The translations under genes were made by a program, and so were the position numbers. Under the pieces are notes generated by a model. The model did no database searches and had not been told where the DNA came from. It saw nothing but the letters and a program-made list of their open reading frames with translations. Shown here in pieces: positions 24,653-32,715 of a stretch of DNA of 37,466 nucleotides (the stretch's first letter is position 1; each line of letters starts with the position of its first letter). Origin of the DNA: Alistipes sp. (GTDB lineage: Bacteria > Bacteroidota > Bacteroidia > Bacteroidales > Rikenellaceae); NCBI GenBank assembly GCA_017465055.1, contig JAFTWZ010000008.1:1-37466 (forward strand), written 5' to 3'.

Positions 24653-25744
24653 CTAACGGCATACCACTTGCCCCTTGTATCGGAGGCTGATACTTCGGTA
24701 CTTGTCCCAACCTACATTGTCCAGCCCCTGGGTGTAGAACCTGCGCAACGTGCGTAGCTTGCCGTCGAGATTCTCCGTAGTTCCGAGATCTACGGTAAAG
24801 CGCCCTGAGCGTGGCACTATTGCGAGTTGCAGGGGTGTTGTTCCCCCTCCCGAGGCTACTATTTGCACTATCTCCGAGCTCCACTCCTTGCTGCGGCCTA
24901 TGTGCTTAAGAAACAACAGCAGCTTGTCGAACTCGGCGCACTGTCTCTCTATCTCGCCACACTTGCGTCGCACCCTCTCCTGCTCCTTTGTAAGGGCATC
25001 TATTGCCGCGTGTATGCGCTGCTCGTTGACGCTATGTGCCGCCACAGCCTTGCTAAGACGCTCTTTGTAAGCCTCGACCAGCACCTGGTAGTTCTCCTCC
25101 GAGGTGAAGAGGTTCTTCTTTGGCGATGAGCGTCTTACCTTGCGTAGCTCGCTATTATTATCTATGATGGCCTTGAGGTGAGGGGTCTTCTCCTCCTCGA
25201 GACGCGTTATCTCGGCCTCGAGCTTGGCTATAGAGTCCCTCGCAACAGCGGCCATATCGCCCATATAGCTACTTCTGAACATAGGCTTGTAGTCGCCCGT
25301 GATCACTGGCACGTGTGCGGCCTTCACCCCCTCGGCCAAGAGTAGGTATCCTGCCTCGGTGACGTACATATCGTATCCCGAGATGCGCAGACGAGCTATG
25401 GGCTTGCGCTGCGTGATATCGATCTTTACGCATCCATCGTGCGTGATGTAGACGTTAGCCTCGGCAACAGCGTTGTGGGCCTGCAGTGCGTGCTCAATAG
25501 CGGCTATGTCGACCTTTGTGGCGAGCATCCCTTCGGGGTGTATCTGCTGCTCCTTGAGCCATAACGTCACAGCCTCGGCATCGATTAGTGGGTGCTCTCC
25601 ACCGTCCGAAAGGTTGATAATGGTCTGGGTGACTTGCTGCGTGGCTGCGTGCTTCGATGATAGCGTGCTCGCCCAGACTATCATCCAGATGATGACAGCC
25701 CACAGTAGCACGTATCCGGCTATTATGCCAATCCTCCTAAGCAT
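24653..25744 (-). CDS. ftsQ: Cell division protein FtsQ/DivIB with large internal helical insertion
   Basis: 363 residues, longer than the roughly 240-300 usual for the phylum. A membrane helix at about 6-26, a POTRA-like region ending VYITHDGCVKIDITQRKPIA (98-117) and the beta-domain start (YMYVTEAGYLLLAEG-like, ending VPVITG at 145-150) are normal. Residues about 155-273 are then highly charged with heptad-like patterns (IAKLEAEITRLEEEK, VEAYKERLSKAVAAH, LTKEQERVRRKCGEIERQ), and the beta-domain resumes at LLFLKHIGRSKEWSSEIVQI and ends VGWDKYRSISLRYKGQVVCR. FtsQ links early and late division proteins in the periplasm. The gene sits between murC and ftsA. Confidence 0.88.
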   Translation of the reverse strand: MLRRIGIIAGYVLLWAVIIWMIVWASTLSSKHAATQQVTQTIINLSDGGEHPLIDAEAVTLWLKEQQIHPEGMLATKVDIAAIEHALQAHNAVAEANVYITHDGCVKIDITQRKPIARLRISGYDMYVTEAGYLLLAEGVKAAHVPVITGDYKPMFRSSYMGDMAAVARDSIAKLEAEITRLEEEKTPHLKAIIDNNSELRKVRRSSPKKNLFTSEENYQVLVEAYKERLSKAVAAHSVNEQRIHAAIDALTKEQERVRRKCGEIERQCAEFDKLLLFLKHIGRSKEWSSEIVQIVASGGGTTPLQLAIVPRSGRFTVDLGTTENLDGKLRTLRRFYTQGLDNVGWDKYRSISLRYKGQVVCR

Positions 25745-25766
25745 AGCTCCTAAACCTATGTAATTG

Positions 25767-27164
25767 TTACTTTACCTTTGCGCGTAGCACGCGAGCTATA
25801 TCGCCACACACTACGTCTATGTTTCCTGCGCCGAACGTCACCACAACGTCGGTCTCCATCGCCTCGAGCCTTGCTGCGATGTTGTCGCGCTCGACAAGCT
25901 CCCACTCAACGCTGAGATTGCGGCCTATAAGCTCGGAGTTAACACCCTCGATAGGTAGCTCACGAGCTGGATATATGGGCACCATAATCACCCTGTCGGT
26001 TAGCGATAGCACCTCGGAGAACTCCTCGGCAAAGTCGCGCGTGCGGGTGTATAGGTGCGGCTGGAATATCGCCGTAATTCTGCGCCCAGGGAATATGTCT
26101 CGCAGCGATGTTATCGTTGCGCGTAGCTCCTCGGGGTGGTGAGCATAGTCGTCGATATATACCTGCTCTGGGGTGTTGAGGTATACCTCCATACGGCGCT
26201 TCACACCACCAAAGTCGGCCAGTGCCTTGCGTACAGCCGCGTAGTCTAACGCCTTATGCTCGAGGCGTGCCGCTGCCCACAGCATAGCCACCGCAGCTAT
26301 CGAATTTTCGATATGCACCTTGCCGAGTATGCCGAGCGTGCAGCCCTCGATACGACCATCGGGCACTACGATGTCGTAGCGGTAGTGGCCACCCTCGATA
26401 AGCTCGATGTTCTCGGCTCTGAAGTCGCCCCCAGCGTCACACGAGTAGCGATATATCTCCCTCTCTGTGGCGTCGAAGCGTAGTTCCACACCCTCTTTGA
26501 GTATCAATATGCCGCCACGCTTTATCTGCGAGGCAAACTCCTCGAAGGCCTCTACCATAGCCTCGGCCGTGCCGTAGATGTCGAGGTGATCGGCATCCGT
26601 TGCCGTAATAACAGCTACGTCGGGGTGTAGGCGCAAAAACGAGCGGTCATACTCGTCGGCCTCGACCACTAAGCGGCGCCCCTCGCCTAAGACAAGGTTC
26701 GAGCTGAAGTTGCGCGATATGCCACCTAAGAAGGCGCTACCCTCGCTTGCGGCAGCCCTGTTGAGCCACGCAGCAAGTGTCGAGGTGGTAGTCTTGCCGT
26801 GTGTGCCCGCAACGGCCATAACTAACTTCCCTTCGCTTAGCACGCCCAACATCTGCGAGCGCTTCTCGATGCGGAAGCCATTGTTGCGTAGCCAGGCCCA
26901 CTCGCTGTGCGTTGCAGGTATCGCTGGCGTGAGCACCACGATGGTATCCTCCGTTGAACGCATATGTGGGGGTATAAGCTCGGGGTTGTCCTCGTAGTGT
27001 ATCTCTGCACCCTCGGCCTCGAGTGCGCGTGTTAGTGCCGTTGCCGTGAGGTCGTAACCGGCCACGCGGTAGCCCTCGTGGAGGAAGTAGCGTGCTAAGG
27101 CACTCATACCTATACCTCCGATACCTAAAAAATATACGTTTTTAATAGTCGACTCTCTCTCCAT
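25767..27164 (-). CDS. murC: UDP-N-acetylmuramate-L-alanine ligase MurC
   Basis: 465 residues, normal length. The N-terminal Rossmann motif YFLGIGGIGMSALARYFL binds UDP-MurNAc, the ATP loop AVAGTHGKTTTSTLAAWL spans about 117-134 (Lys124), and YIDDYAHHPEELRATI marks the C-terminal domain. It adds L-alanine to UDP-N-acetylmuramate in the cytoplasm, starting the stem peptide. It lies 13 bp after murG and 22 bp before ftsQ. Confidence 0.97.
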   Translation of the reverse strand: MERESTIKNVYFLGIGGIGMSALARYFLHEGYRVAGYDLTATALTRALEAEGAEIHYEDNPELIPPHMRSTEDTIVVLTPAIPATHSEWAWLRNNGFRIEKRSQMLGVLSEGKLVMAVAGTHGKTTTSTLAAWLNRAAASEGSAFLGGISRNFSSNLVLGEGRRLVVEADEYDRSFLRLHPDVAVITATDADHLDIYGTAEAMVEAFEEFASQIKRGGILILKEGVELRFDATEREIYRYSCDAGGDFRAENIELIEGGHYRYDIVVPDGRIEGCTLGILGKVHIENSIAAVAMLWAAARLEHKALDYAAVRKALADFGGVKRRMEVYLNTPEQVYIDDYAHHPEELRATITSLRDIFPGRRITAIFQPHLYTRTRDFAEEFSEVLSLTDRVIMVPIYPARELPIEGVNSELIGRNLSVEWELVERDNIAARLEAMETDVVVTFGAGNIDVVCGDIARVLRAKVK

Positions 27165-27177
27165 ACCTACTTCGCTG

Positions 27178-28290
27178 TTACCTCTTTACCTCCGTTAACA
27201 CCTCGTCTATGACACGTACAACTCTATCTGCCGAGTCGCTTATGGCCAGTTTTGCGATGTTTGACGACAACTCTTCGAGGCGTCTGCCATTGCGAGATAG
27301 CTCCACAGCTAAGTGCATACCGCGCTCCACGGCCTCGCTGTCGCGAACAATCTCCGCAGCACCCTGCTCTACTAAGGCCATAGCATTCTTGGTCTGGTGA
27401 TCCTCAGAGACGTTGGGCGATGGCACGAATATCGTGGGCTTAGCCACAAGGCATAGCTCCGATACTGTGCAGGCACCGCTACGCGAGAGGACAACATCGG
27501 CAGCAGCATAGGCGTAGTCCATACGCTCGATAAATGCCCCCTGCCAGATGTTTTTCGTAGGGTGTGAACGTAGAAACTCCTGCATCTCGCGCTCGTAGTA
27601 CTTACCCGTCTGCCATATCACCTGCACGGGTGCTACGCCATCGAGGTTGCCTACCCACGCCTTCATCATCTCGTTGAGCGTGCGTGTGCCGAGCGAGCCT
27701 CCGACGACAAGGACTACGGGAAGCTCATCGTTGAAGCCGTAGTGGGCGAGTGCCTCCGAGCGGTCAGCACCTGTCGCCGAGAAACGACCGCGTAGTGGGT
27801 TTCCAGTCATTACTATGCGCTCTTCGGGGAAGAAGCGGCCCATATTGTCGTACGACACACATATGCGCTTTGCGCGCTTCGAGAGTAGCTTGTTTGTAAG
27901 TCCTGCGTATGAGTTCTGCTCCTGAATCACCGTAGGCACACCGAGGCGCTGAGCTGCCCAGAGTATTGGTGCTGATGCATAGCCTCCGAATCCCACGACT
28001 ATGTCGGCCTGAAACTCCCTAATTACGCGCTTGGCGCGGCGTACGCTCGCCGCCACCTTGAACGGCAACGCGAGGTTCGCAAGGGTAAATCTGCGCTGCA
28101 GACCTGCTACGGGCAGACCTACGATGTTGTAGCCTAAGGCTGGAATCTTCTCCATCTCCATCTTACCCTCAGCTCCAACGAAGAGTATCTCTACTTCGTC
28201 GCCATAGTGACGCTTCAGAGCCTCGGCTACAGCAACGGCTGGATATATGTGTCCGCCAGTACCTCCGCCCGACAGAATTATTCGTATCAT
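27178..28290 (-). CDS. murG: Lipid II synthase (UDP-GlcNAc:undecaprenyl-PP-MurNAc-pentapeptide transferase) MurG
   Basis: 370 residues with the GT28 signatures: the N-terminal G-loop SGGGTGGHIYPAVAVAEAL (7-25), a second G-loop VVGGSLGTRTLNEMM, and the UDP-GlcNAc site SRSGACTVSELCLVAKPTIF. It adds GlcNAc to lipid I on the inner face of the inner membrane, giving lipid II. Here it is the first gene of the minus-strand cluster. In most Bacteroidetes it would be preceded by ftsW, murD and mraY, which are absent from this window. Confidence 0.97.
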   Translation of the reverse strand: MIRIILSGGGTGGHIYPAVAVAEALKRHYGDEVEILFVGAEGKMEMEKIPALGYNIVGLPVAGLQRRFTLANLALPFKVAASVRRAKRVIREFQADIVVGFGGYASAPILWAAQRLGVPTVIQEQNSYAGLTNKLLSKRAKRICVSYDNMGRFFPEERIVMTGNPLRGRFSATGADRSEALAHYGFNDELPVVLVVGGSLGTRTLNEMMKAWVGNLDGVAPVQVIWQTGKYYEREMQEFLRSHPTKNIWQGAFIERMDYAYAAADVVLSRSGACTVSELCLVAKPTIFVPSPNVSEDHQTKNAMALVEQGAAEIVRDSEAVERGMHLAVELSRNGRRLEELSSNIAKLAISDSADRVVRVIDEVLTEVKR

Positions 28291-28405
28291 ATAGCTCTCT
28301 TTAGTAGTGTTTCTATAGCCCTGCTGCGTACGTTAATGTGCTCGTTTACAAATGATTGGCGTATTAGTCGTTCGCGCGTAGGGATATGTGTCCAATTTCA
28401 CACTA

Positions 28406-28437
28406 CAAAAGTATATATTCCCGGCTAAATTTACAAG
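28406..28437 (-). promoter_or_regulatory. Predicted promoter of the murG-ftsZ cluster
   Basis: On the minus strand a CTTG (-33-like, plus 28434-28437), a 20-bp spacer and TACTTTTG (TAnnTTTG, plus 28406-28413) lie about 115 bp upstream of murG. A dedicated promoter here fits the view that murG starts this transcription unit. The remainder of 28291-28670 is AT-rich with no gene. Confidence 0.6.
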
Positions 28438-28625
28438 TATAAAAAGCCTGTTTTTTTCAAAAAAAATAGACCCTCCGAGTGATAGATTTTCGACGATTGT
28501 TACATCTATGCGTATGGCGCGCGCGTGCCTAATTTTATATCATCTCCCTGTGCTGAATATCCGTAACATCTCCTGCTTATCTATTATTATTGAAGGGTCT
28601 TGTGGCAAGTCTCGAAAATTTTTCG

Positions 28626-28633
28626 TATGTTTG
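28626..28633 (+). promoter_or_regulatory. Predicted -7 box for the GH5 lipoprotein gene
   Basis: TATGTTTG matches TAnnTTTG, 37 bp upstream of the chosen ATG. CTTG lies 23 bp further upstream, a slightly long spacer. This box falls inside the longest possible upstream extension of the ORF, supporting the later start. Confidence 0.5.
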
Positions 28634-28670
28634 TAGCCATTTATTTGAGATACTTAAAACATACAACACA

Positions 28671-29996
28671 ATGAAGAGACTTCACACAATCTTTTTCTTA
28701 GCATTAGCAACTATCATCACTCTTTCGGTGGCCTGCACGTCGACAAGCGACGAGCATACGACGAGCTTTATAACCGTCGAGGATGGTAAGTTTATCCGCA
28801 ACGGCGAGCCCTACTACTTCGTGGGTACTAACTTCTGGTACGGAGCAATCCTCGGCTCCGAGGGCGAGGGTGGCAACCGCGAGCGCTTGGCCCAGGAGCT
28901 CGACTTTATGAAGGCCAACGGCATCGATAACCTCCGCATCCTTGTTGGTGGCGAGGGTGAGAATGGCCTTCTCGGCAAGATTGAGCCTAACCTACAGCCC
29001 GAGCCTGGCGTATATAACGACGAGGTGCTGGCAGGTCTTGACTACCTGATGATGGAGCTTGGCAAGCGCGATATGACGGCTGTTCTCTACTTCAACAACG
29101 CTTGGGAGTGGAGTGGCGGCTATACGCAGTATGTGGCGTGGGCCAACGATACCCCTGTCCTTGTGCCACGTGTCGACGGCTGGTTCTCGTACAACGCCTT
29201 TGCTGGAGAGTTTGTGCGCAACGAGCGCGCTAAGCAGATCTTCTATGACCATCTCCGCTATATCATCACCCGCACGAATCGCTATACGGGTATTAAGTAT
29301 ATCGACGACCCTGCGATCTTCTCTTGGCAGATATGCAACGAGCCTCGCGCCTTCAGCAGCAAGGAGGTAGACAACAAGGAGGCCTTTGCCGAGTGGCTCG
29401 CGACGTCGGCGAAGCTCATCCGCGAGCTCGACCCTAACCATATGATATCTACCGGCTCGGAGGGCTACTACGGCTGTGAGTGGGATATGGATCTATGCGA
29501 GAAGATTCACGCCATCGACGAGATCTCCTATATCAACTGCCACGTATGGCCCTACAACTGGAAGTGGATGCGCGGCGACCATATGCGCGAGGACCTCGAG
29601 AAGTCGTGCCAGAATACCGAGGAGTATATCAATATGCACCTTGAACTTGGCGAGAAGATTGGCAAGCCTGTTGTGGTCGAGGAGTTTGGTATGCCACGCG
29701 ACGATATGGACTTCCGTAAGAGTAGCACCGTGGAGTGTCGCGATGCCTACTACACCTTCGTGTTCGACCTTATCGTCAAGGCTAAGGAGCAGGGTGGCGT
29801 CTTTGCTGGTTGCAACTTCTGGAGCTGGGGAGGCTATGCCGTTACCCACGTCGACGATCACGAGTACTGGGCTAAGGGCGATGACTACACTGGTGACCCC
29901 GCGCAGGAGCAGCAGGGCCTGAACTCAATCTTTGTTGAGGATGAGTCGACGATGGCTATTATACGCACGACCAACCAAAAACTCGGAAATTTGTAG
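28671..29996 (+). CDS. GH5-family beta-mannanase-like lipoprotein
   Basis: 441 residues from the ATG at 28671, chosen because it gives a lipoprotein signal (TIFFLALATIITLSVAC, Cys22); an in-frame start 81 bp earlier would bury it. The catalytic domain opens with YYFVGTNFWYGAILGSEGEG. The acid/base Glu224 is in WQICNEPRAF and the nucleophile Glu338 in VVVEEFGMPR, a pattern closest to GH5 subfamily 7 mannanases. It would cleave beta-1,4-mannan or related beta-glycans outside the cell or at the outer membrane. No SusC/SusD pair or other polysaccharide-utilisation gene flanks it, which is unusual for Bacteroidales glycoside hydrolases. Confidence 0.85.
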   Translation: MKRLHTIFFLALATIITLSVACTSTSDEHTTSFITVEDGKFIRNGEPYYFVGTNFWYGAILGSEGEGGNRERLAQELDFMKANGIDNLRILVGGEGENGLLGKIEPNLQPEPGVYNDEVLAGLDYLMMELGKRDMTAVLYFNNAWEWSGGYTQYVAWANDTPVLVPRVDGWFSYNAFAGEFVRNERAKQIFYDHLRYIITRTNRYTGIKYIDDPAIFSWQICNEPRAFSSKEVDNKEAFAEWLATSAKLIRELDPNHMISTGSEGYYGCEWDMDLCEKIHAIDEISYINCHVWPYNWKWMRGDHMREDLEKSCQNTEEYINMHLELGEKIGKPVVVEEFGMPRDDMDFRKSSTVECRDAYYTFVFDLIVKAKEQGGVFAGCNFWSWGGYAVTHVDDHEYWAKGDDYTGDPAQEQQGLNSIFVEDESTMAIIRTTNQKLGNL

Positions 29997-30025
29997 TGAG
30001 AAGGGGGCTGTGACCTCTCAATCGT

Positions 30026-30072
30026 CTGCCCGAATGGGAAATACATAAAAGTATGTCCCATCCGGGCATTCT
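30026..30072 (+). terminator. Hairpin after the GH5 gene, probable terminator
   Basis: GCCCG-a-ATGGGA pairs with TCCCAT-c-CGGGC, with an inner ATAC/GTAT stem and an A-rich loop, followed by the T-rich ATTCTCTTTATTT. Confidence 0.65.
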
Positions 30073-30103
30073 CTTTATTTGTGGCTTGCGCGTGGGATTT
30101 TTT

Positions 30104-30273
30104 AGGGACGAAAGAGACAACAGAGACAACAGAGACGCAGAGAAATTAGAGGCCACAGAGGCCACAGAGACCACAGAGACGCAGAGACAGCAGAGAGGCA
30201 GGCAGAGGAAGATGATACCCGACTTCGTTGTTGTCTCTCTCGTCTCTTTCGTCCCTTTCGTCTCTCTCTTTCA
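30104..30273. repeat. CAGAGAC/CCACAGAGA minisatellite, inverted copy of 593-690
   Basis: Tandem CAACAGAGA and CCACAGAGA units lead to the core GATGATACCCGACTTCGTTG and then TCTCTCGTC units. The block 30211-30268 matches the reverse complement of 603-660 with about two mismatches. The rest of 29997-30409 holds two terminators and no gene; the ORFs across the repeat are low-complexity Thr/Glu/Arg translations. Confidence 0.8.
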
Positions 30274-30351
30274 ACGGCCACGCCACAATCCCACCGATCA
30301 GCTTACACTCTAAATTCTCTAACCTCTCTTAAACCTTCCTTGAGCAAAATA

Positions 30352-30382
30352 TAGGCCGGCCAGAGTAATTCTGGTCGGCCTA
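30352..30382 (-). terminator. Transketolase terminator
   Basis: A 13-bp stem (TAGGCCG-CCAGA with TCTGG-CGGCCTA, one G-T pair) with a 5-nt loop. On the minus strand it is followed by TATTTTGCTC, placing it 28 bp past the transketolase stop. Confidence 0.85.
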
Positions 30383-30409
30383 ACTACTTATATATCAGCT
30401 GTAAGCTAA

Positions 30410-32434
30410 CTACTTAAGCATAGCCTTAACCTCCTCAGCAACGCACTTGCCGTTATAGCCGAACTTCTCGTCGAGAACCTTGAAAGGTGCCGAGTAGCCG
30501 AAGTGGTCGAAGCCGTGGATAAAGCCTGCCTCGCCAACAAGACCGCGAAGGTTTACCGACAAGCCCGAGGTCATACCGTAGCGTGGGAGATTACCCAAAA
30601 CTGCCTCCTGGTACTCCTTATCCTGGTCGCGGAACAAGCCCTCGCTTGGGATAGAGACAACGCGTGTAGCGATGCCCTCCGATGCCAACAGCTCTGCGCC
30701 CTCAACGAGTGTAGATACCTCAGAGCCAGTAGCGATAAGCGTTACCTTAGCATCCTTATTCTCCACAACTACGTAGCCACCACGCTCAGCCTGCTTAGCC
30801 TCCTCGCGGCGCGACTTGCCGCTGAGGGCTGGCAACGACTTGATGTTCTGGCGCGAGAGAATGAGTGCTACTGGGCGCTTCTCCTCGAGAGCCATCTTCC
30901 AAGCAGTCACGGTCTCCTCGCTATCTGCTGGACGAAGAACGAGCATCGAGCGCTCGCCAGAGTGGTTGCGCATATGCTCCATAAGGCGAATCTGTGCCTC
31001 GTGCTCCACTGGCTCGTGCGTAGGGCCATCCTCGCCAACGCGGAATGAGTCGTGTGTCCAGATGAAGATAACGTGCTTCTCCATAAGTGCCGAGAGACGC
31101 ACCGCAGGCTTCATATAGTCAGAGAATACGAAGAACGTACCGCAGGCAGGGATGATACCGCCGTGAAGGGCCATACCATTCATCACGCAAGCCATAGTAA
31201 GCTCGGCAACACCAGCCTGGAAGAAGTTACCCGTAAAGTCGCCCTTAGTGAAGGCCTTAGTCTTCTTGAGGAAGCCGTCGGTCTTATCCGAGTTAGAGAG
31301 GTCGGCAGACGATACCACCATATTCTCCACACGCTCGGCGTAGTAGCCAAGCATCGTTGCCGAGGCGGCGCGAGTAGCCTGATCGGGCTTAACCTCCAAT
31401 TCGTCGTAGTTAATCTCGGGGAGCTTGCCAGAGTAGAACATATCCATCTTGGCGGCAAGCTCGGGGTTGGCCTTACGCCAAGCCTCCTCCGTTGCGCGCA
31501 TCTCCTCGGCCCACTTGAGAAGCTCCTCGCGGCGAGCTGCGTATACCTCCTTCGACTCCTCGAAAACAGCGAATGGCTCATCGGGGTTACCGCCTAAGTT
31601 CTTGATTGTAGCAGCGATATCGGCGCCAGCAGCCGTTAGTGGCTGGCCGTGTGTCGACACCTGGTTCTCGAAGCTTGTGCCGTCGGCCTTACGTGCGCCG
31701 TAGCCCATTATGGTCTTACCGATGATAAGCGTAGGACGCTCCGTCTCGGCATTTGCGGCCTTAAGTGCTGCGCGAATCTCGTCGATAGACTGACCGTTAA
31801 CGGTGATGACGTTCCAGTTCCACGCCTTATACTTGAGCTCGATATCCTCGGTGTCTACCTCGTCGCACTTCGTAGAGAGCTGGATGTTGTTCGAGTCGTA
31901 GTACATAATGAGGTTAGCAAGGCCGAGGTGACCAGCTACGCGGCCCACACCCTGCGATATCTCCTCCTGCACGGCACCATCCGAGATGAAGGCGTAGGTC
32001 TTGTGTGCCATCCACTCGCCGAAGCGCGCTACCATAAAACGCTCAGCGATAGCGGCTCCGAGAGCCATAGCGTGACCCTGGCCCAAAGGACCTGAGGTGT
32101 TCTCCACGCCACGTAGCACATCTACCTCGGGGTGACCAGGCGTTACGCTGCCCCACTGGCGCAGGCTCTGCAAATCCTCAGAGGTGTAGTTGCCCGCCAA
32201 TGACAACACGGCATAGAGCATAGGTGACATATGTCCTGGGTCGAGGAATAGACGGTCGCGGTGGGGGTATGCCATATTCTCGGGGTCGTAGCGCAGGAAC
32301 TCGGCGTAGAGCACGTTGATGAAGTCTGCTCCACCCATAGCGCCACCAGGGTGTCCCGATTTAGCCTTTTCTACCATCGAAGCTGCCAAGATGCGGATGT
32401 TGTCGGCCGCACGCTGAAGTTTGTTGTTTTCCAT
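30410..32434 (-). CDS. tkt: Transketolase
   Basis: 674 residues, full length. Visible landmarks are MVEKAKSGHPGGAMGGADF at the start, the thiamine-diphosphate site ending NLIMYYDSNNIQLS, the pyrimidine-binding segment with GIIPACGTFFVFSDYMKP and FIWTHDSFRVGEDGPTHEPV, and the C-terminal domain (LIATGSEVSTLVEGAELLAS). It moves two-carbon ketol units between sugar phosphates in the non-oxidative pentose phosphate pathway. It is monocistronic, with its own promoter-like box and a terminator, and divergent from pgk. Confidence 0.97.
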   Translation of the reverse strand: MENNKLQRAADNIRILAASMVEKAKSGHPGGAMGGADFINVLYAEFLRYDPENMAYPHRDRLFLDPGHMSPMLYAVLSLAGNYTSEDLQSLRQWGSVTPGHPEVDVLRGVENTSGPLGQGHAMALGAAIAERFMVARFGEWMAHKTYAFISDGAVQEEISQGVGRVAGHLGLANLIMYYDSNNIQLSTKCDEVDTEDIELKYKAWNWNVITVNGQSIDEIRAALKAANAETERPTLIIGKTIMGYGARKADGTSFENQVSTHGQPLTAAGADIAATIKNLGGNPDEPFAVFEESKEVYAARREELLKWAEEMRATEEAWRKANPELAAKMDMFYSGKLPEINYDELEVKPDQATRAASATMLGYYAERVENMVVSSADLSNSDKTDGFLKKTKAFTKGDFTGNFFQAGVAELTMACVMNGMALHGGIIPACGTFFVFSDYMKPAVRLSALMEKHVIFIWTHDSFRVGEDGPTHEPVEHEAQIRLMEHMRNHSGERSMLVLRPADSEETVTAWKMALEEKRPVALILSRQNIKSLPALSGKSRREEAKQAERGGYVVVENKDAKVTLIATGSEVSTLVEGAELLASEGIATRVVSIPSEGLFRDQDKEYQEAVLGNLPRYGMTSGLSVNLRGLVGEAGFIHGFDHFGYSAPFKVLDEKFGYNGKCVAEEVKAMLK

Positions 32435-32510
32435 AGTTTTTTATTTGGTTTATTTATGTTTGTTACTACACTTCGGCCCAATCCTAATGGGTGGGAGGTT
32501 AATATCCTTA

Positions 32511-32518
32511 CAAAGGTA
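32511..32518 (-). promoter_or_regulatory. Predicted -7 box for tkt
   Basis: On the minus strand this reads TACCTTTG (TAnnTTTG), 76 bp upstream of the transketolase start. No clear -33 box. Confidence 0.45.
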
Positions 32519-32655
32519 CTAAAACTTTTCTAACGTTATGCATCCCTATGGCCTAAAAATCGCATTATTTACAATTTTCGACGACGTGGTAAAATAATTT
32601 TGCGCTACGTACATTATTATATAGGTATAAGCATACGTTTTTCGAAAAAAATAGA

Positions 32656-32663
32656 TAACTTTG
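32656..32663 (+). promoter_or_regulatory. Predicted -7 box for pgk
   Basis: TAACTTTG (TAnnTTTG) lies 52 bp before the pgk start in an AT-rich intergenic region. No clear TTTG at the -33 position. Confidence 0.5.
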
Positions 32664-32715
32664 CCAATTGGAATGATACAAGTGTAAATCAACGTATAAC
32701 CAAAATATTAAGACT

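Noticed and set aside
24653-24740. Frameshift at the end of ftsQ
   Set aside because: The ending VGWDKYRSISLRYKGQVVCR matches the normal C-terminal pattern of the family in this phylum, so the stop is natural.
28590-28670. Upstream extension of the GH5 gene to an earlier ATG
   Set aside because: It would add 27 residues in front of a clean lipoprotein signal and overlap the predicted promoter.
30053-30313. Plus-strand ORF of 86 codons
   Set aside because: Low-complexity TEATETTETQ translation of the inverted minisatellite; overlaps a terminator.
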